The position numbers were made by a program, and so were the translations under genes. A model generated the notes under the pieces. That model was not told where the DNA came from and did not search any database. It saw nothing but the letters and a program-made list of their open reading frames with translations. From Acidobacteria bacterium UBA2990 (lineage in GTDB: Bacteria; Acidobacteriota; Vicinamibacteria; Vicinamibacterales; UBA8438), in NCBI GenBank assembly GCA_002347025.1, contig DEAE01000016.1, positions 8,521-72,520 of the forward strand: DNA of 64,000 nt, read 5' to 3'. Below, piece after piece: positions 35,988 to 45,064 of the stretch (the stretch's first letter is position 1; every line of letters starts with the position of its first letter).

Positions 35988-36803
35988 TCACCAAGCTGTG
36001 AAACCCCCGTCCACCCTCAATTCTGTGCCTGTGACATAGGAAGATGCGTCCGACGCCAAAAACCGTAACGGTCCCCTCAGGTCAGCGTCCACAGCCATTC
36101 GACCTAGCGGAACGCGATCATTAAATTTTCGCTGAAACTCAGGGTCTTGGTCTCCCAGCACCCCTCCTGGAGATAGCGTGTTAACCCTCACTCCGTACGG
36201 CCCCCAAACCGTCGAGAAATATCGAGTCAAGTTGACCACGGCTGCCTTGGAGGCACCGTAGGCCGGCGGCTTCAAGAAAGGTGGTTCAAGAGCCATATGG
36301 TCATAGAGACGAGCATCAGGCGAAACACTGGCATAAAGCGACCCTATGTTGATAATCGACCCTCGACGAGCCTTCACCATCTCAGCCCCAAACACCTGTG
36401 TCACCTGGAATGTGCCCAAAGTATTGACTTCCAAAATCGTGCGGCAGACATCAAGAGGCACATCCTCTAGGCGATGAGATACTAACCCACCAACCGAAGC
36501 CGGCTGATCAATACCAGCATTGTTGACTAAGACATGTACCCCACCCAAGGTTCTCCCACAAGTGTCCCGCGCCACGATTAGTGCATCTCGATCAAGCACG
36601 TCGGCCCTATGTAGCACCAACCTGGTCTCATCGTGAACCCCTCGCAAGGATTCAAATGCAGAGCTAATCTCGGCCCCATCCAACTCAACAGCAAAGACGG
36701 CGGCCCCCGCATCTAACAGTGCCTCAACCCAGATAGGTCCAAGCTTACCGGCCGCACCAGTCACCACCGCAACAAGACCATCGAGACGAAACGGGTCTGA
36801 CAT
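35988..36803 (-). CDS. Short-chain dehydrogenase/reductase (PtmA-like context)
   Basis: A 271-residue classical SDR. The cofactor motif is VTGAAGKLGPIW at residues 14-25. The NNAG motif (LVNNAGIDQP) is near 91. Catalytic residues are Ser in NIGSLYASVSP near 142 and Y-x-x-x-K in AYGASKAAVVNL near 180. The C-terminus has YVTGTELRVDGGFTAW. A SDR next to NeuB- and NeuA-type genes recalls ptmA in legionaminic acid loci, but family membership alone does not give the substrate. It lies 18 bases after the NeuB-like gene and upstream of the aldehyde dehydrogenase gene. Confidence 0.87.
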   Translation of the reverse strand: MSDPFRLDGLVAVVTGAAGKLGPIWVEALLDAGAAVFAVELDGAEISSAFESLRGVHDETRLVLHRADVLDRDALIVARDTCGRTLGGVHVLVNNAGIDQPASVGGLVSHRLEDVPLDVCRTILEVNTLGTFQVTQVFGAEMVKARRGSIINIGSLYASVSPDARLYDHMALEPPFLKPPAYGASKAAVVNLTRYFSTVWGPYGVRVNTLSPGGVLGDQDPEFQRKFNDRVPLGRMAVDADLRGPLRFLASDASSYVTGTELRVDGGFTAW

Positions 36804-36821
36804 AAGGCAACCAACAACCGG

Positions 36822-37901
36822 CTACTGTTCCGGGTTCGTGGAGTCCGAAGCCTCCGCTAGCTGGTCCAATGAAAGGTCGTCATCCTTGGACAAGGACACA
36901 GTGACAACAGACCCAATAACTCGGTCGATTTCGACTGGTGCAAGGCCATCACCTGGCGATTTCACAGCAACATCATCGGCGGTCAAGCGATGTCCTAGAG
37001 CTATATCGCGCGCCGCAACCAACTTCTTTCCCATCTTCACGACTGGGGCCGATTCGCTCGCAAAGACAGTCTTACGCCCATCTCCCAAGCTCTGCCGTGC
37101 GCGCTCCAAATCCCTAGTCATTTTCTTCATACCAACTGGTTCAAGCGAGAACACATGGTCAGTGCCCTTCATTGCACGGTTAAGAGTGAAGTGCTTCTCG
37201 ATTACGCGTGCACCCAAAACATATGTCACCAATGGCATCGCGATGCCATTGTCATGACCCGAGTAACCGACAACAATATCTGGGAACTGCTTGCGATAAG
37301 TTTCGACAACCCGAAGATTGAGTTCGTCAAATTCCGCCGGATAGCCACAGGTGCACTGCATGAGACAAAGCTGCGAATTGATCGGCATGATGGTCTCATA
37401 AGCACGTATGACATCTTCCATCGATCCACCACCAGTGCTAACAATCAGCGGCTTACCAAACCCGGCGATATGACGTAGCAATGGCAGGTTCCGCAAGTCA
37501 GCGGACGCCACCTTATAGGCCGGCATATCAAGCATTTCCAGCATGTCGGCACTAGCAACATCAAACGCAGTGGCAAAGAAGTCTAGACCCAATTCAGCCG
37601 CATACTGCTGTAATTCAACATACTGTTCTCGGTCGAACTCAAGAGCCTCTCGGTGTTGACCGTATGTTGCACCGAAGCTATTCTCGTTCTCGTACGGCCG
37701 GTCGAACGCCGCCTGGGTAAACAGCCCGCGGTTATCTCGCTTCTGCAGCTTCACAGCACTGACCCCACAGGCCTGTGCCTGCTTGAACATCTCCTTAGCT
37801 GTTTCAAGCTTGCCTTGGTGATTGTGGCCCACTTCTGCAATCACGTAGGCAGGGCTACGGTCGTTTACAACATGCCGTCCCAGCTTCAACTCGCGTGCCA
37901 T
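36822..37901 (-). CDS. NeuB-family nonulosonate synthase
   Basis: NeuB enzymes condense phosphoenolpyruvate with an N-acyl hexosamine to give a nine-carbon 2-keto-3-deoxy acid sugar. The 359-residue protein has the TIM barrel with YVIAEVGHNHQGKLETAKEM near residue 19, AVKLQKRDNRGLF near 49, YKVASADLRNLPLL, CLMQCTCGYPAE and RVIEKHFTLNRAMKGTDH near 230. A C-terminal SAF antifreeze-like domain (about 285-350: KKLVAARDIALGHRLTADDV) completes the family architecture. The frame begins with a TTG at 37916, but that region holds the TTGGAG ribosome site, so the ATG at 37901 is the start. It heads the nonulosonate cassette. Confidence 0.92.
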   Translation of the reverse strand: MARELKLGRHVVNDRSPAYVIAEVGHNHQGKLETAKEMFKQAQACGVSAVKLQKRDNRGLFTQAAFDRPYENENSFGATYGQHREALEFDREQYVELQQYAAELGLDFFATAFDVASADMLEMLDMPAYKVASADLRNLPLLRHIAGFGKPLIVSTGGGSMEDVIRAYETIMPINSQLCLMQCTCGYPAEFDELNLRVVETYRKQFPDIVVGYSGHDNGIAMPLVTYVLGARVIEKHFTLNRAMKGTDHVFSLEPVGMKKMTRDLERARQSLGDGRKTVFASESAPVVKMGKKLVAARDIALGHRLTADDVAVKSPGDGLAPVEIDRVIGSVVTVSLSKDDDLSLDQLAEASDSTNPEQ

Positions 37902-37950
37902 CACCCGTTTCTCCAAATTCGGAATTCATTCTTACCAAAAAATATTTAGC

Positions 37951-37956
37951 ATTCTA
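37951..37956 (-). promoter_or_regulatory. Candidate -10 box upstream of the NeuB-like gene
   Basis: TAGAAT on the minus strand matches five of six -10 positions and would start transcription about 40 bases before the ATG at 37901. No convincing -35 is present. It lies in the 154-base break that separates the two arms of the glycan island. Confidence 0.27.
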
Positions 37957-38055
37957 GCCATGCCACCAGCGCAGAAGCCATTCTCTAGGGTTGGCATTGG
38001 TCACTCGCTGCCCTCCTACTGCCCTTGACCGGCCCTCGAGACCCCGTCCCTGACT

Positions 38056-39003
38056 TCATAACATCTTGATCCTAGCCACTAGTGAATCCCATCCCATAGC
38101 AGTGGACGCTGTTGCACGAGCATTGCCGGCAAGTGAACCTAGAATATCAGGTGACACGGGCAGACCATCACACCGGTTGATATCGATCACATTATGCATA
38201 TGCCCAAACACCTCTGGCGAATATTCATCAAGATTAGTAACAACGACTGCTCCACAGTCCATAGCTGCATTGACTGTTGTGTTGTTCGCGCGGACCCCTT
38301 TTTCAAAGAATGCCGTGAAAAAAGTTGTGTCGAGCAAATAGTTGTAGACCGCCGTGTCTGACAAATAGCCCAAGAAATAGATCTTGTTGCCATAGATTTT
38401 CTTCAACTCTTCAAACACCGCCGTAAAACTCTCATCGAAGGCGGTCCCTTCGTGGAGGGCCGTGGAGAGATACACCGAATAAGGCCGACCGGTCTTTTCG
38501 AGCAGGGCCTGGAACGTGCGGTGTAATTCCGGACGAACCTTATGAGCCATCCCAAATGCAAACACCGAAATACCGTCCGACGCAAACCGCTGTGGTTCCA
38601 GTAGTGTCGATGGGCACCACAACTTCTCGACAGCGGCTCGGCGATTTCGCAGGCTGGCCACCAATTCGTCGTTCCCGCAAAATACCACTTCCGCCAGAGA
38701 GAGCAGCAGTTGCTCTGTTGGTGTTTCTGTCCACTCATGCAAGAAAAGCGCGAAGTGATCCCTCCACGGCGCAGTCTCTACAAGTGATGCAAGGGCCTCA
38801 GCATCGGCCTCCGCGAACTCAGAAATCTTGACAGACAGCAGAGGCCGCCGCAGCGCAGCTGCTCTATTATCAAACAAACCAAAGATCTGAACCTCCAGAT
38901 GCCTGGCCAACATCACGTTAAACTTGGCAACGCCACATGTCAGCGGGTTCAAGTGGTAACCGACCACCCCATCGACATCACCACCGAACGCTGTTTCGCT
39001 CAC
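38056..39003 (-). CDS. Glycosyltransferase-like protein, family not recognised
   Basis: A 315-residue protein. It starts GVVGYHLNPLTCGVAKFNVM, which resembles the N-terminal acceptor domain of GT-B enzymes. A middle part has VFAFGMAHKVRPELHRTFQA. Late in the sequence FEKGVRANNTTVNAAMDCGA and VVVTNLDEYSPE imitate the donor-binding end of GT4 enzymes, with the E-x7-E replaced. It is shorter than typical GT4 proteins. The start overlaps the upstream nucleotidyltransferase-methyltransferase gene by four bases. I call it glycosyltransferase-like on fold pattern and context only. It is the last gene of the island's right arm. Confidence 0.55.
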   Translation of the reverse strand: MSETAFGGDVDGVVGYHLNPLTCGVAKFNVMLARHLEVQIFGLFDNRAAALRRPLLSVKISEFAEADAEALASLVETAPWRDHFALFLHEWTETPTEQLLLSLAEVVFCGNDELVASLRNRRAAVEKLWCPSTLLEPQRFASDGISVFAFGMAHKVRPELHRTFQALLEKTGRPYSVYLSTALHEGTAFDESFTAVFEELKKIYGNKIYFLGYLSDTAVYNYLLDTTFFTAFFEKGVRANNTTVNAAMDCGAVVVTNLDEYSPEVFGHMHNVIDINRCDGLPVSPDILGSLAGNARATASTAMGWDSLVARIKML

Positions 39004-40115
39004 CGTTGATTCTCCGGCTTTTCATAAACCAAGACGCGCCCTTTTCCCATCCAGTCAATTTTCGACTCAAGATCCTGACAACGACGAAAGCCTTCCAGCA
39101 CAAACAGCACCCTCAAAAAATCCTTGTTGAGCAAAGTTATATGGGAAGGGTCAACCTCAAACTGGGTTGTCACATCCAGTAGTCCATTGGGGTCTGGGTG
39201 AAACCTCGTCGTGACATATACGTATCGGGAACTAATCCGACACAGATTTCTGACCGTCTCACGTACCTGCAAGACTGTAAGGTGTTCCATCACTTCGCGG
39301 CAGATAACAAGCTGGTAGGTATTGTCAGCAAACAGCTCAGGGTCGGCCGTGGTTCCCACTATAATCCGCTCTCTGACCTCAGGAGGGGCAAGATCGCGGC
39401 AGCTAGGGCTAAAATCGACGCCATCAGCCATAATGCCTTGCTCTTGCAGCAAATACAGCAATACCCCTGGGCCACAGCCCACATCAAGCACGGATTCCGG
39501 TTGAAACACCTCCTTGACCACTTCCGGATGCCGCCCTTCGATCTTACGTCGAGCCTCGATCGTGTAGTCGTTATCTCCTTCTCGCCAATCACTGACAAAA
39601 TACTCTGCATCATAGTGGGACGCCTGAACTGGCGCCTGCGAGCTCACAAGCTGCTCAAAGTCACAGACCTCACCGTCTGCGTCCCTCCCCAGTTGATACC
39701 GACGGAGTAATTCAGTCGAAGAGTCCAACACCGTGTCCAAGAACACGATCTCGATACCATGTTCTACACAGATTCGGTCCTGTTCGGAAGGCAGGCGCCC
39801 CTGCCAGTCCTTCCCCTTGATGTAATGAGTTGGCCTGAGTTCTCTCAAAACCGTGCCGGTATCGCAATGGCTCACCATCGTATAGTCGATGACAGACAAG
39901 GCATCGATGACCAAGGCGCGCTCTGCACCACCCAGCAACGGAGGGTGTTTCGTAGCAACATAACTATCTGAAGCGATGTTGCACAATAACGGCATGCCAA
40001 GCGCACGAGCTTGCCTGAAATACTCAATATGTCCATGATGCAAAGGGTCAAATGCGCCGTCCACCATTGCGACACGGCCCCTATACTCTTTCAATTCATC
40101 AAATTCGAGAATCAT
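39000..40115 (-). CDS. Nucleotidyltransferase-methyltransferase fusion
   Basis: A 371-residue two-domain protein. Residues about 12-140 are a TagD/RfaE-C-type cytidylyl- or adenylyltransferase: VDGAFDPLHHGHIEYFRQAR with H-x-G-H at 26-29, and HYIKGKDWQGRLP near 97. Residues about 165-371 are a class I SAM methyltransferase: VLDVGCGPGVLLYLLQEQG at 209-227, then LVICREVMEHLTVLQ and YVYVTTRFHPDP. The N-terminal domain would activate a phosphorylated polyol or sugar as CDP or ADP derivative. The C-terminal domain would methylate it or the glycan end. The fusion couples activation with methylation; substrates are unknown. It overlaps the following gene by four bases. Confidence 0.8.
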   Translation of the reverse strand: MILEFDELKEYRGRVAMVDGAFDPLHHGHIEYFRQARALGMPLLCNIASDSYVATKHPPLLGGAERALVIDALSVIDYTMVSHCDTGTVLRELRPTHYIKGKDWQGRLPSEQDRICVEHGIEIVFLDTVLDSSTELLRRYQLGRDADGEVCDFEQLVSSQAPVQASHYDAEYFVSDWREGDNDYTIEARRKIEGRHPEVVKEVFQPESVLDVGCGPGVLLYLLQEQGIMADGVDFSPSCRDLAPPEVRERIIVGTTADPELFADNTYQLVICREVMEHLTVLQVRETVRNLCRISSRYVYVTTRFHPDPNGLLDVTTQFEVDPSHITLLNKDFLRVLFVLEGFRRCQDLESKIDWMGKGRVLVYEKPENQR

Positions 40116-40133
40116 AAATAGTTTCTAATGCCT

Positions 40134-42353
40134 CTACGACAAGACACGCATGCGCGAGGCTAATGCAGGAGAGATAATCGGCTCCGCGATACCACTATCA
40201 GCCCCATCTAGTGTGTCACACAGCAACTCGACCATCGATAATTCCTTCACATCTAGAGTTACAAGGGAGGTGCCCAGATGCCTTGCCAAGCGTCGAGACA
40301 CATCAAGATGAGTTGGCACCAGCTCGGCTTCATTCGAAAACAAACCGATAGTCGGCACACCATAGAAGGGTCCAAGATAGGACAGCCCACCATATGTCCC
40401 AACAAATGCTCGAGACCGGGCAATAATCGAGCTTTGAACCTCAAGATTAGTCGTTGGCGTCATTAAGTGGTCGACCGTATGAATGCCCCTGCCGACTCCA
40501 GGATCGAAATCACGATGATCATCGACGCTCAAGCCAGTGTTCAGAAGTACCACGGGCATACGATTCGCTAGCCTCTTTATCATTCGAACAACTAGCCCGC
40601 GGTTTTCAGGCGTATCAGGAAATGATGGGCGAAAATAGAAACGGACCGCTATGAATTTCTCTGGCAGGGTCTTGGCTAGAGCGTCGCCCCCAGTCGCAGG
40701 CATGGTCCGATAGACTGAATGCTTGTTTAATAAGCTAATCGCTCCTTTCTCATACCAGTAATAGCGGAGCAAACGATACATAATCGATGGATGTATAACG
40801 TTGACGTCGGTGAGACCGCGACGATTTTTTACAAGATTGACAATAAACTCATCGAATGTTCCAGAAACCATCTGTTTTTGGTTGCCGCCGTCCCTCCATC
40901 TAGCATCATTGCGCTTACGGAACTGTTTCAGCGACATCATGCCGAAAATATCTTCGTGGTGCTCGGCAAAGTCTCGATACCAAGCGTGTGCGCCACCACG
41001 AGATACGACAATCAGCCGATCGCGGTCGATCTCGAATTCCTTGGTAGCCCACACCAGAAACGGAATCCAGTAAAGCACCTCAAAGCCAACCTCAGACAGC
41101 CATGGTCCGACAATGATCGGCCCTTGACCGCTCGAGGCAACTTTCAAAGCCTTTCGCATCGAGAAGACTTCAGGCCCGGATGGAACTTGATGAATTTCTT
41201 CGCGAGCCAACCAGGGAATCACCCAACCACGCATCAGTGGCAATGAAACCAAAATCCTGAGCAGAACACGACCTAGTGGAAAAGTTGCTGAACGAACCAA
41301 ATCGCCCAACCTCACTCTCATGTCGCGCACGAACTTACGTCTCCCTTCATCCGTAGTAGCAACCTGCCGGCATTGTCTTTCAAGTTTTCCACAGAAGCGC
41401 ATCGACCTTCTGAAAACACCTCGGCACTTTACATAAATCGGCTTCAAGAATGTTGCATGCTCAAAGAGATCGACACGCAATTGCTTAAGTTGCTGCCTGG
41501 CATGCAGCAGACCAGCCAGCCATAGGTATCTAACACCAAACCTGAATCCAACAACACGACCGATACGTGGGCAACATTGCCCGAGAACACCGAGGTTCCA
41601 ACTCAGCACCGCAGCGTGGCCAATCCACCAAGGTAAGAATGCATACAAAGGCCGTCCATCGGGAAAGAACGCACGGCGTTGTCGTCCTAGACTAAAGATA
41701 GGACCATACCATCGCCTAAACCAAAGCACTTCTGGAACCTGCTGAAATTGTCCCTCAAGGGCAAGCTCCATCAGCAATAAGCGGTCCGGCACCAGCACCC
41801 GGCGAAAAACGCCGGCTCGTTTGATGGCGTCGGCTCTCCCTAGACCATAAATCATATTGCCAGCGGACATATGCCTCATCGTCAACCGAAAACGGGTCCG
41901 GATATCATTAAGACCTACCGTCTCGAACATCCAAGGCTTCTTCTCGGTTAAACCATCTGGTCCAATCCGATGGTTCTGGGGATATGCCAAAACCACGCCG
42001 GGTGATTGATCGAGAGCCCTAACAAGAACCTGTAACCAACGAGGATGCCAGATGTCGTGATCACTAGCCCAGGCAAAGTATTCCGCCGCAGGCACCTGCT
42101 CCATCGCCAAGCAGAACACTCGACGCCAATTGCCGATCATGCCCAAGCGCCTAGGGTTGCGGGAATACGTGATCCGTGAATCGTGTTTAGCGTATTCCTG
42201 AACGATATTTCCAGTCCCATCGGTCGACTGGTCGTCGACACACACAAGCCGGAAGTCCAGGAATGACTGGATCAGCAGTGATTCCAACGCTTCTGGCAGA
42301 TCTTCAGCATGATTGTAAAGTGGTAGCCCAATGACGACTCGGGTCACACTCAT
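40134..42353 (-). CDS. GT2 glycosyltransferase fused to the island's shared C-terminal module
   Basis: A 739-residue protein. Residues 1-about 240 are a GT-A family 2 glycosyltransferase: VVIGLPLYNHAEDLPEALES, VDDQSTDGTGNIVQEY near 39 and FAWASDHDIWHP near 93 (a D-x-D-like D-H-D). Residues 240-400 contain basic and hydrophobic helices that may contact the membrane. Residues 412-705 are the shared module: GPIIVGPWLSEVGFEVLYW, IVVSRGGAHAWYRD, VNVIHPSIMYRLLRYYW, FIAVRFYFRPSFPD and AFVGTYGGLSYLGPFYGVP. The last motif is like the donor end of GT-B/GT9 enzymes. Two other proteins in the island carry the module. It is probably a two-headed glycosyltransferase; sugars are unknown. Confidence 0.8.
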   Translation of the reverse strand: MSVTRVVIGLPLYNHAEDLPEALESLLIQSFLDFRLVCVDDQSTDGTGNIVQEYAKHDSRITYSRNPRRLGMIGNWRRVFCLAMEQVPAAEYFAWASDHDIWHPRWLQVLVRALDQSPGVVLAYPQNHRIGPDGLTEKKPWMFETVGLNDIRTRFRLTMRHMSAGNMIYGLGRADAIKRAGVFRRVLVPDRLLLMELALEGQFQQVPEVLWFRRWYGPIFSLGRQRRAFFPDGRPLYAFLPWWIGHAAVLSWNLGVLGQCCPRIGRVVGFRFGVRYLWLAGLLHARQQLKQLRVDLFEHATFLKPIYVKCRGVFRRSMRFCGKLERQCRQVATTDEGRRKFVRDMRVRLGDLVRSATFPLGRVLLRILVSLPLMRGWVIPWLAREEIHQVPSGPEVFSMRKALKVASSGQGPIIVGPWLSEVGFEVLYWIPFLVWATKEFEIDRDRLIVVSRGGAHAWYRDFAEHHEDIFGMMSLKQFRKRNDARWRDGGNQKQMVSGTFDEFIVNLVKNRRGLTDVNVIHPSIMYRLLRYYWYEKGAISLLNKHSVYRTMPATGGDALAKTLPEKFIAVRFYFRPSFPDTPENRGLVVRMIKRLANRMPVVLLNTGLSVDDHRDFDPGVGRGIHTVDHLMTPTTNLEVQSSIIARSRAFVGTYGGLSYLGPFYGVPTIGLFSNEAELVPTHLDVSRRLARHLGTSLVTLDVKELSMVELLCDTLDGADSGIAEPIISPALASRMRVLS
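40239..41120 (-). other. Shared module, copy A (C-terminus of the GT2 fusion)
   Basis: Residues 412-705 of the GT2 fusion. It aligns by eye with copies B and C from the G-P-x-L-S-x-V-G-x-E-x-L-Y-W-x-P-F opening to the G-T-x-G-x-x-S-x-L-x-P-F-Y end. Copies A and B are closest to each other. Confidence 0.8.
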
Positions 42354-43411
42354 AGCCTAACTCGACGCCACCCCACGACATGCTTATAGCCACTCTTTGG
42401 TAAATCGGCACCAGCGTCGAGCATCTTGGGATAACTGACCGGAAGCATCTTAACTTCATGCGGCCAGTAATATTCGCCAATTATCGAACGAACATTACTC
42501 AGTTCGCGATTGTGATGTGAGCGGTCACGGTTCAGGCTATAGAGATACGGACACTCTAGCTCGTAAGCATGGCGCACGTAGGCATGCACCTGCTGAGTAG
42601 TCATTTCCTGAAACGACACCATATTTAGCATCAAGTCGACCTGCTCTGGTTTCGACTCAGCGTGGAACGTATCAGGAAGAAACACAAAATCAAATTCTTG
42701 CCAGTTATCGAAGGTTTCGCCAGCAGGAACCTCTCCGTAGAAGCGCACTCTAGCCTCAGGAAAAGCAGCCAACAGGTAGGTAGCTGAAAAAAGAAATAAC
42801 TCCGGAAAATCAGTGATCACATAAGTTACATTGGGACACAAAGTCTTTAGCTGATACGCAAACCCACCCCACCCAGCTCCAATCTCCCATACCAACCTTC
42901 GCTCAGTACTGTCACGAAACTCCGCAAGCACCGCTCCTGAATGCAGTGCGACCAGAACCTCATAGAACTTCAGTGTGTCGATGTTGACAAGTTCACCATC
43001 GATTTCGAATCCGAATCCCCCCAGAAGAGGGGCTTCTGGCAACCACAAGTCAGCCTGATCTAGATCGCGAAGAGCCTCTAATTTTTCAGCAAACTGCTGG
43101 CGCTTCGTATCCAGACTAACCCTGTAATGCTGGGGCAGCAATCCCGTTAAGTTGTGCGTATGGTGCCTAAGCTGAGCAATCACCAACGGCGATGCATCCA
43201 GCATGTAATCAAACCTAGACAACTCACCAGACCAATAGTCACTCGGCACATGACCACTGGACCTTCTGTTGTGCCCAAGAGCCAATTGGGCAATCACATG
43301 TCGGCGCACTCGAAGATATGCTTGATAAGCATGGGCATCCCGAGCCACCTGCAGGCGACGCTGCAGCTCTTTTTCCGCCAGGTCTGCCTTTGGCTCAGCG
43401 CCTGTCGTCAT
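42350..43411 (-). CDS. Putative sugar O-methyltransferase
   Basis: About 353 residues. The central SAM domain has RRLVWEIGAGWGGFAYQLKT near residue 172, VTYVITDFPELFLFSATYLL near 197 and the acidic DFVFLPDTFHAE segment. The end has PYLYSLNRDRSHHNREL and IGEYYWPHEVKMLPVSYPK. W-E-I-G-A-G-x-G-G and V-I-T-D-F-P-E are typical of the putative sugar O-methyltransferase family found in polysaccharide clusters. The first ATG-like codon is at 43429, but the ATG at 43411 (MTTGAEPKAD) is equally plausible. It overlaps the next gene by four bases. Methyl capping could control chain length, as in some ABC-exported O antigens; this is inference. Confidence 0.8.
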   Translation of the reverse strand: MTTGAEPKADLAEKELQRRLQVARDAHAYQAYLRVRRHVIAQLALGHNRRSSGHVPSDYWSGELSRFDYMLDASPLVIAQLRHHTHNLTGLLPQHYRVSLDTKRQQFAEKLEALRDLDQADLWLPEAPLLGGFGFEIDGELVNIDTLKFYEVLVALHSGAVLAEFRDSTERRLVWEIGAGWGGFAYQLKTLCPNVTYVITDFPELFLFSATYLLAAFPEARVRFYGEVPAGETFDNWQEFDFVFLPDTFHAESKPEQVDLMLNMVSFQEMTTQQVHAYVRHAYELECPYLYSLNRDRSHHNRELSNVRSIIGEYYWPHEVKMLPVSYPKMLDAGADLPKSGYKHVVGWRRVRL

Positions 43412-43435
43412 AGCACTCCGTTCTAACAAAAACAG

Positions 43436-45064
43436 TCACCGAGGGTTCTGGCTCTGCTCTGATTGGGTCTTAGGCACATCACCGGATGCACTTACCGCAT
43501 CTAACGCCGCCTTCGTCAATTGGGGTCGCTCTATCGTCCGAGACAAGCGGGGCAAGCGCCACTCCTGCTTAAGGCGTCCCCACCTGTTAATCATGAAACG
43601 AATCAACCGTTTCTTAAGCCTCTTGCGACTAGCTGCAAGCCCAATAGCCCACAAAAACGCCTTAAGGGGGACGAGAAGCCCTGACACAGCGTCTGGCGGA
43701 ATCGGCGCTACATGGTCTAGTCCCTCCAGCGCAGTTACGAACCGTGGTGTAGCGGGTACGTCAAATCCATGAGGCCTCACAAAGGCTTCAATGAATCGCC
43801 GACTTGAATGCGATCCACCAGTATCAATTATCGACACAAGCTGAGAGACGTGCTCATCGAGGCTCGTCGCTCGTTGTAGATGTCCGCCATTCTCAGGCAG
43901 TAGATACTGGAAATGAAGAGTGCCAGTCTGTGTTCGGTCGAAAGAAGAGTCTATGATTGTGAATACGGGTCGGTCTTGTATGCCGGCCTCAATCATTGCC
44001 GAGGTATTGATACCCACCACGGCCATACTGTGATGGAGGGTGTCGTAGTAATCGGCCCTGTCATCATCATCAACTGGGTTGGCACCTTGGTTCGGAAATA
44101 CCACAACACTTCTATAACCTGTCAAATCAACATTCTGCCAATGGTTTGAATTATAGGGATGTGGCCTAATAAGGATCCCCAGTGTGCTCAGCGTTCCCGG
44201 TCCAAGACGGATCGCTTCAATCCACCGTTTCACGAACCGAACCTCAGTATCAGGGGCGGAAATCGAGGCCGTGGACCCAACAAAAACGATAAATGCTTCA
44301 TCTACCGGAAGACCAACACGGCGGCAAAATCTTTCGCGAGACAGACGAGGCTTCCGATCAAACCAACGATCAAAACACTGTGCGCCAGTAATAGCGATCC
44401 TGTCACCAGAAGCAGCATGAAACTCAATGGCCTCTCTCCGCTGATGGTGGTTCCACAAAGTAACCAAATCCGGTTGAATACGCATGAGCCCCTTGGTCGT
44501 TAGGTGATCCCAAGAAGCGACGCCCAAGACGCTCGGTATCCCAACCCTCCTAGCCGATTTAATCATATCGACCTGTGGACATTGATCGGTGACAAGAGGT
44601 GAGACAATAAGCACATCTGGGCTCACCTGTTGAAGAAACGAATCGAGATTCTTGTTACTTGGAATCGCACGTTCACAAGCATCAAGCAAGGCAAGCAAGC
44701 GGCGAGTCTTACCTTCGGTGCTCATCTGCCACCGACCCAAGAATCGTGTCAAAGGAGGCAACACCTTACGCATTCGATTCCGCAGGTAGGGTGAGTCCGC
44801 AAAGCGAGGATGCAGATAGCGGATGTAATCCACTGTCCCACGTACACCACGAGCCACTGGCTCCCAAACATCAGCTCGAACTGGAGTCCTACCCAGCACC
44901 TCGACCGCCCGGCCTGAGGCCTTAAATGCTGCAAGTCCTTCAGCCTGCTTGTGAGGTTGATCGAAGGCAACGGACACCTGGTGGCCGCGGGTCAATAGAG
45001 CCTCGACAACCGAATCAAAATAGCGCAGATAGCCTGGATACTGGAGGACAAACAAGAACTTCAT
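43436..45064 (-). CDS. GT-B-like transferase with W-D-N/H-L motif
   Basis: A 542-residue protein closely related to the N-terminal half of the 46008-48704 protein. It begins MKFLFVLQYPGYLRYFDSVV. Other segments are DVLIVSPLVTDQCPQVDMIK near residue 170, SVLGVASWDHLTTKGLMRIQ near 197, WNHHQRREAIEFH, ILIRPHPYNSNHWQ near 304 and AVVGINTSAMIEAGIQDRPV near 352. The late G-I-N-T-S-A-x-I-E-A-G-x-x-x-R-P-V region resembles the donor end of GT-B enzymes and CDP-glycerol transferase-like proteins. The tail (450-542) is basic and may touch the membrane. It lacks the shared C-terminal module. Family not named; a transferase role is inferred. Confidence 0.65.
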   Translation of the reverse strand: MKFLFVLQYPGYLRYFDSVVEALLTRGHQVSVAFDQPHKQAEGLAAFKASGRAVEVLGRTPVRADVWEPVARGVRGTVDYIRYLHPRFADSPYLRNRMRKVLPPLTRFLGRWQMSTEGKTRRLLALLDACERAIPSNKNLDSFLQQVSPDVLIVSPLVTDQCPQVDMIKSARRVGIPSVLGVASWDHLTTKGLMRIQPDLVTLWNHHQRREAIEFHAASGDRIAITGAQCFDRWFDRKPRLSRERFCRRVGLPVDEAFIVFVGSTASISAPDTEVRFVKRWIEAIRLGPGTLSTLGILIRPHPYNSNHWQNVDLTGYRSVVVFPNQGANPVDDDDRADYYDTLHHSMAVVGINTSAMIEAGIQDRPVFTIIDSSFDRTQTGTLHFQYLLPENGGHLQRATSLDEHVSQLVSIIDTGGSHSSRRFIEAFVRPHGFDVPATPRFVTALEGLDHVAPIPPDAVSGLLVPLKAFLWAIGLAASRKRLKKRLIRFMINRWGRLKQEWRLPRLSRTIERPQLTKAALDAVSASGDVPKTQSEQSQNPR

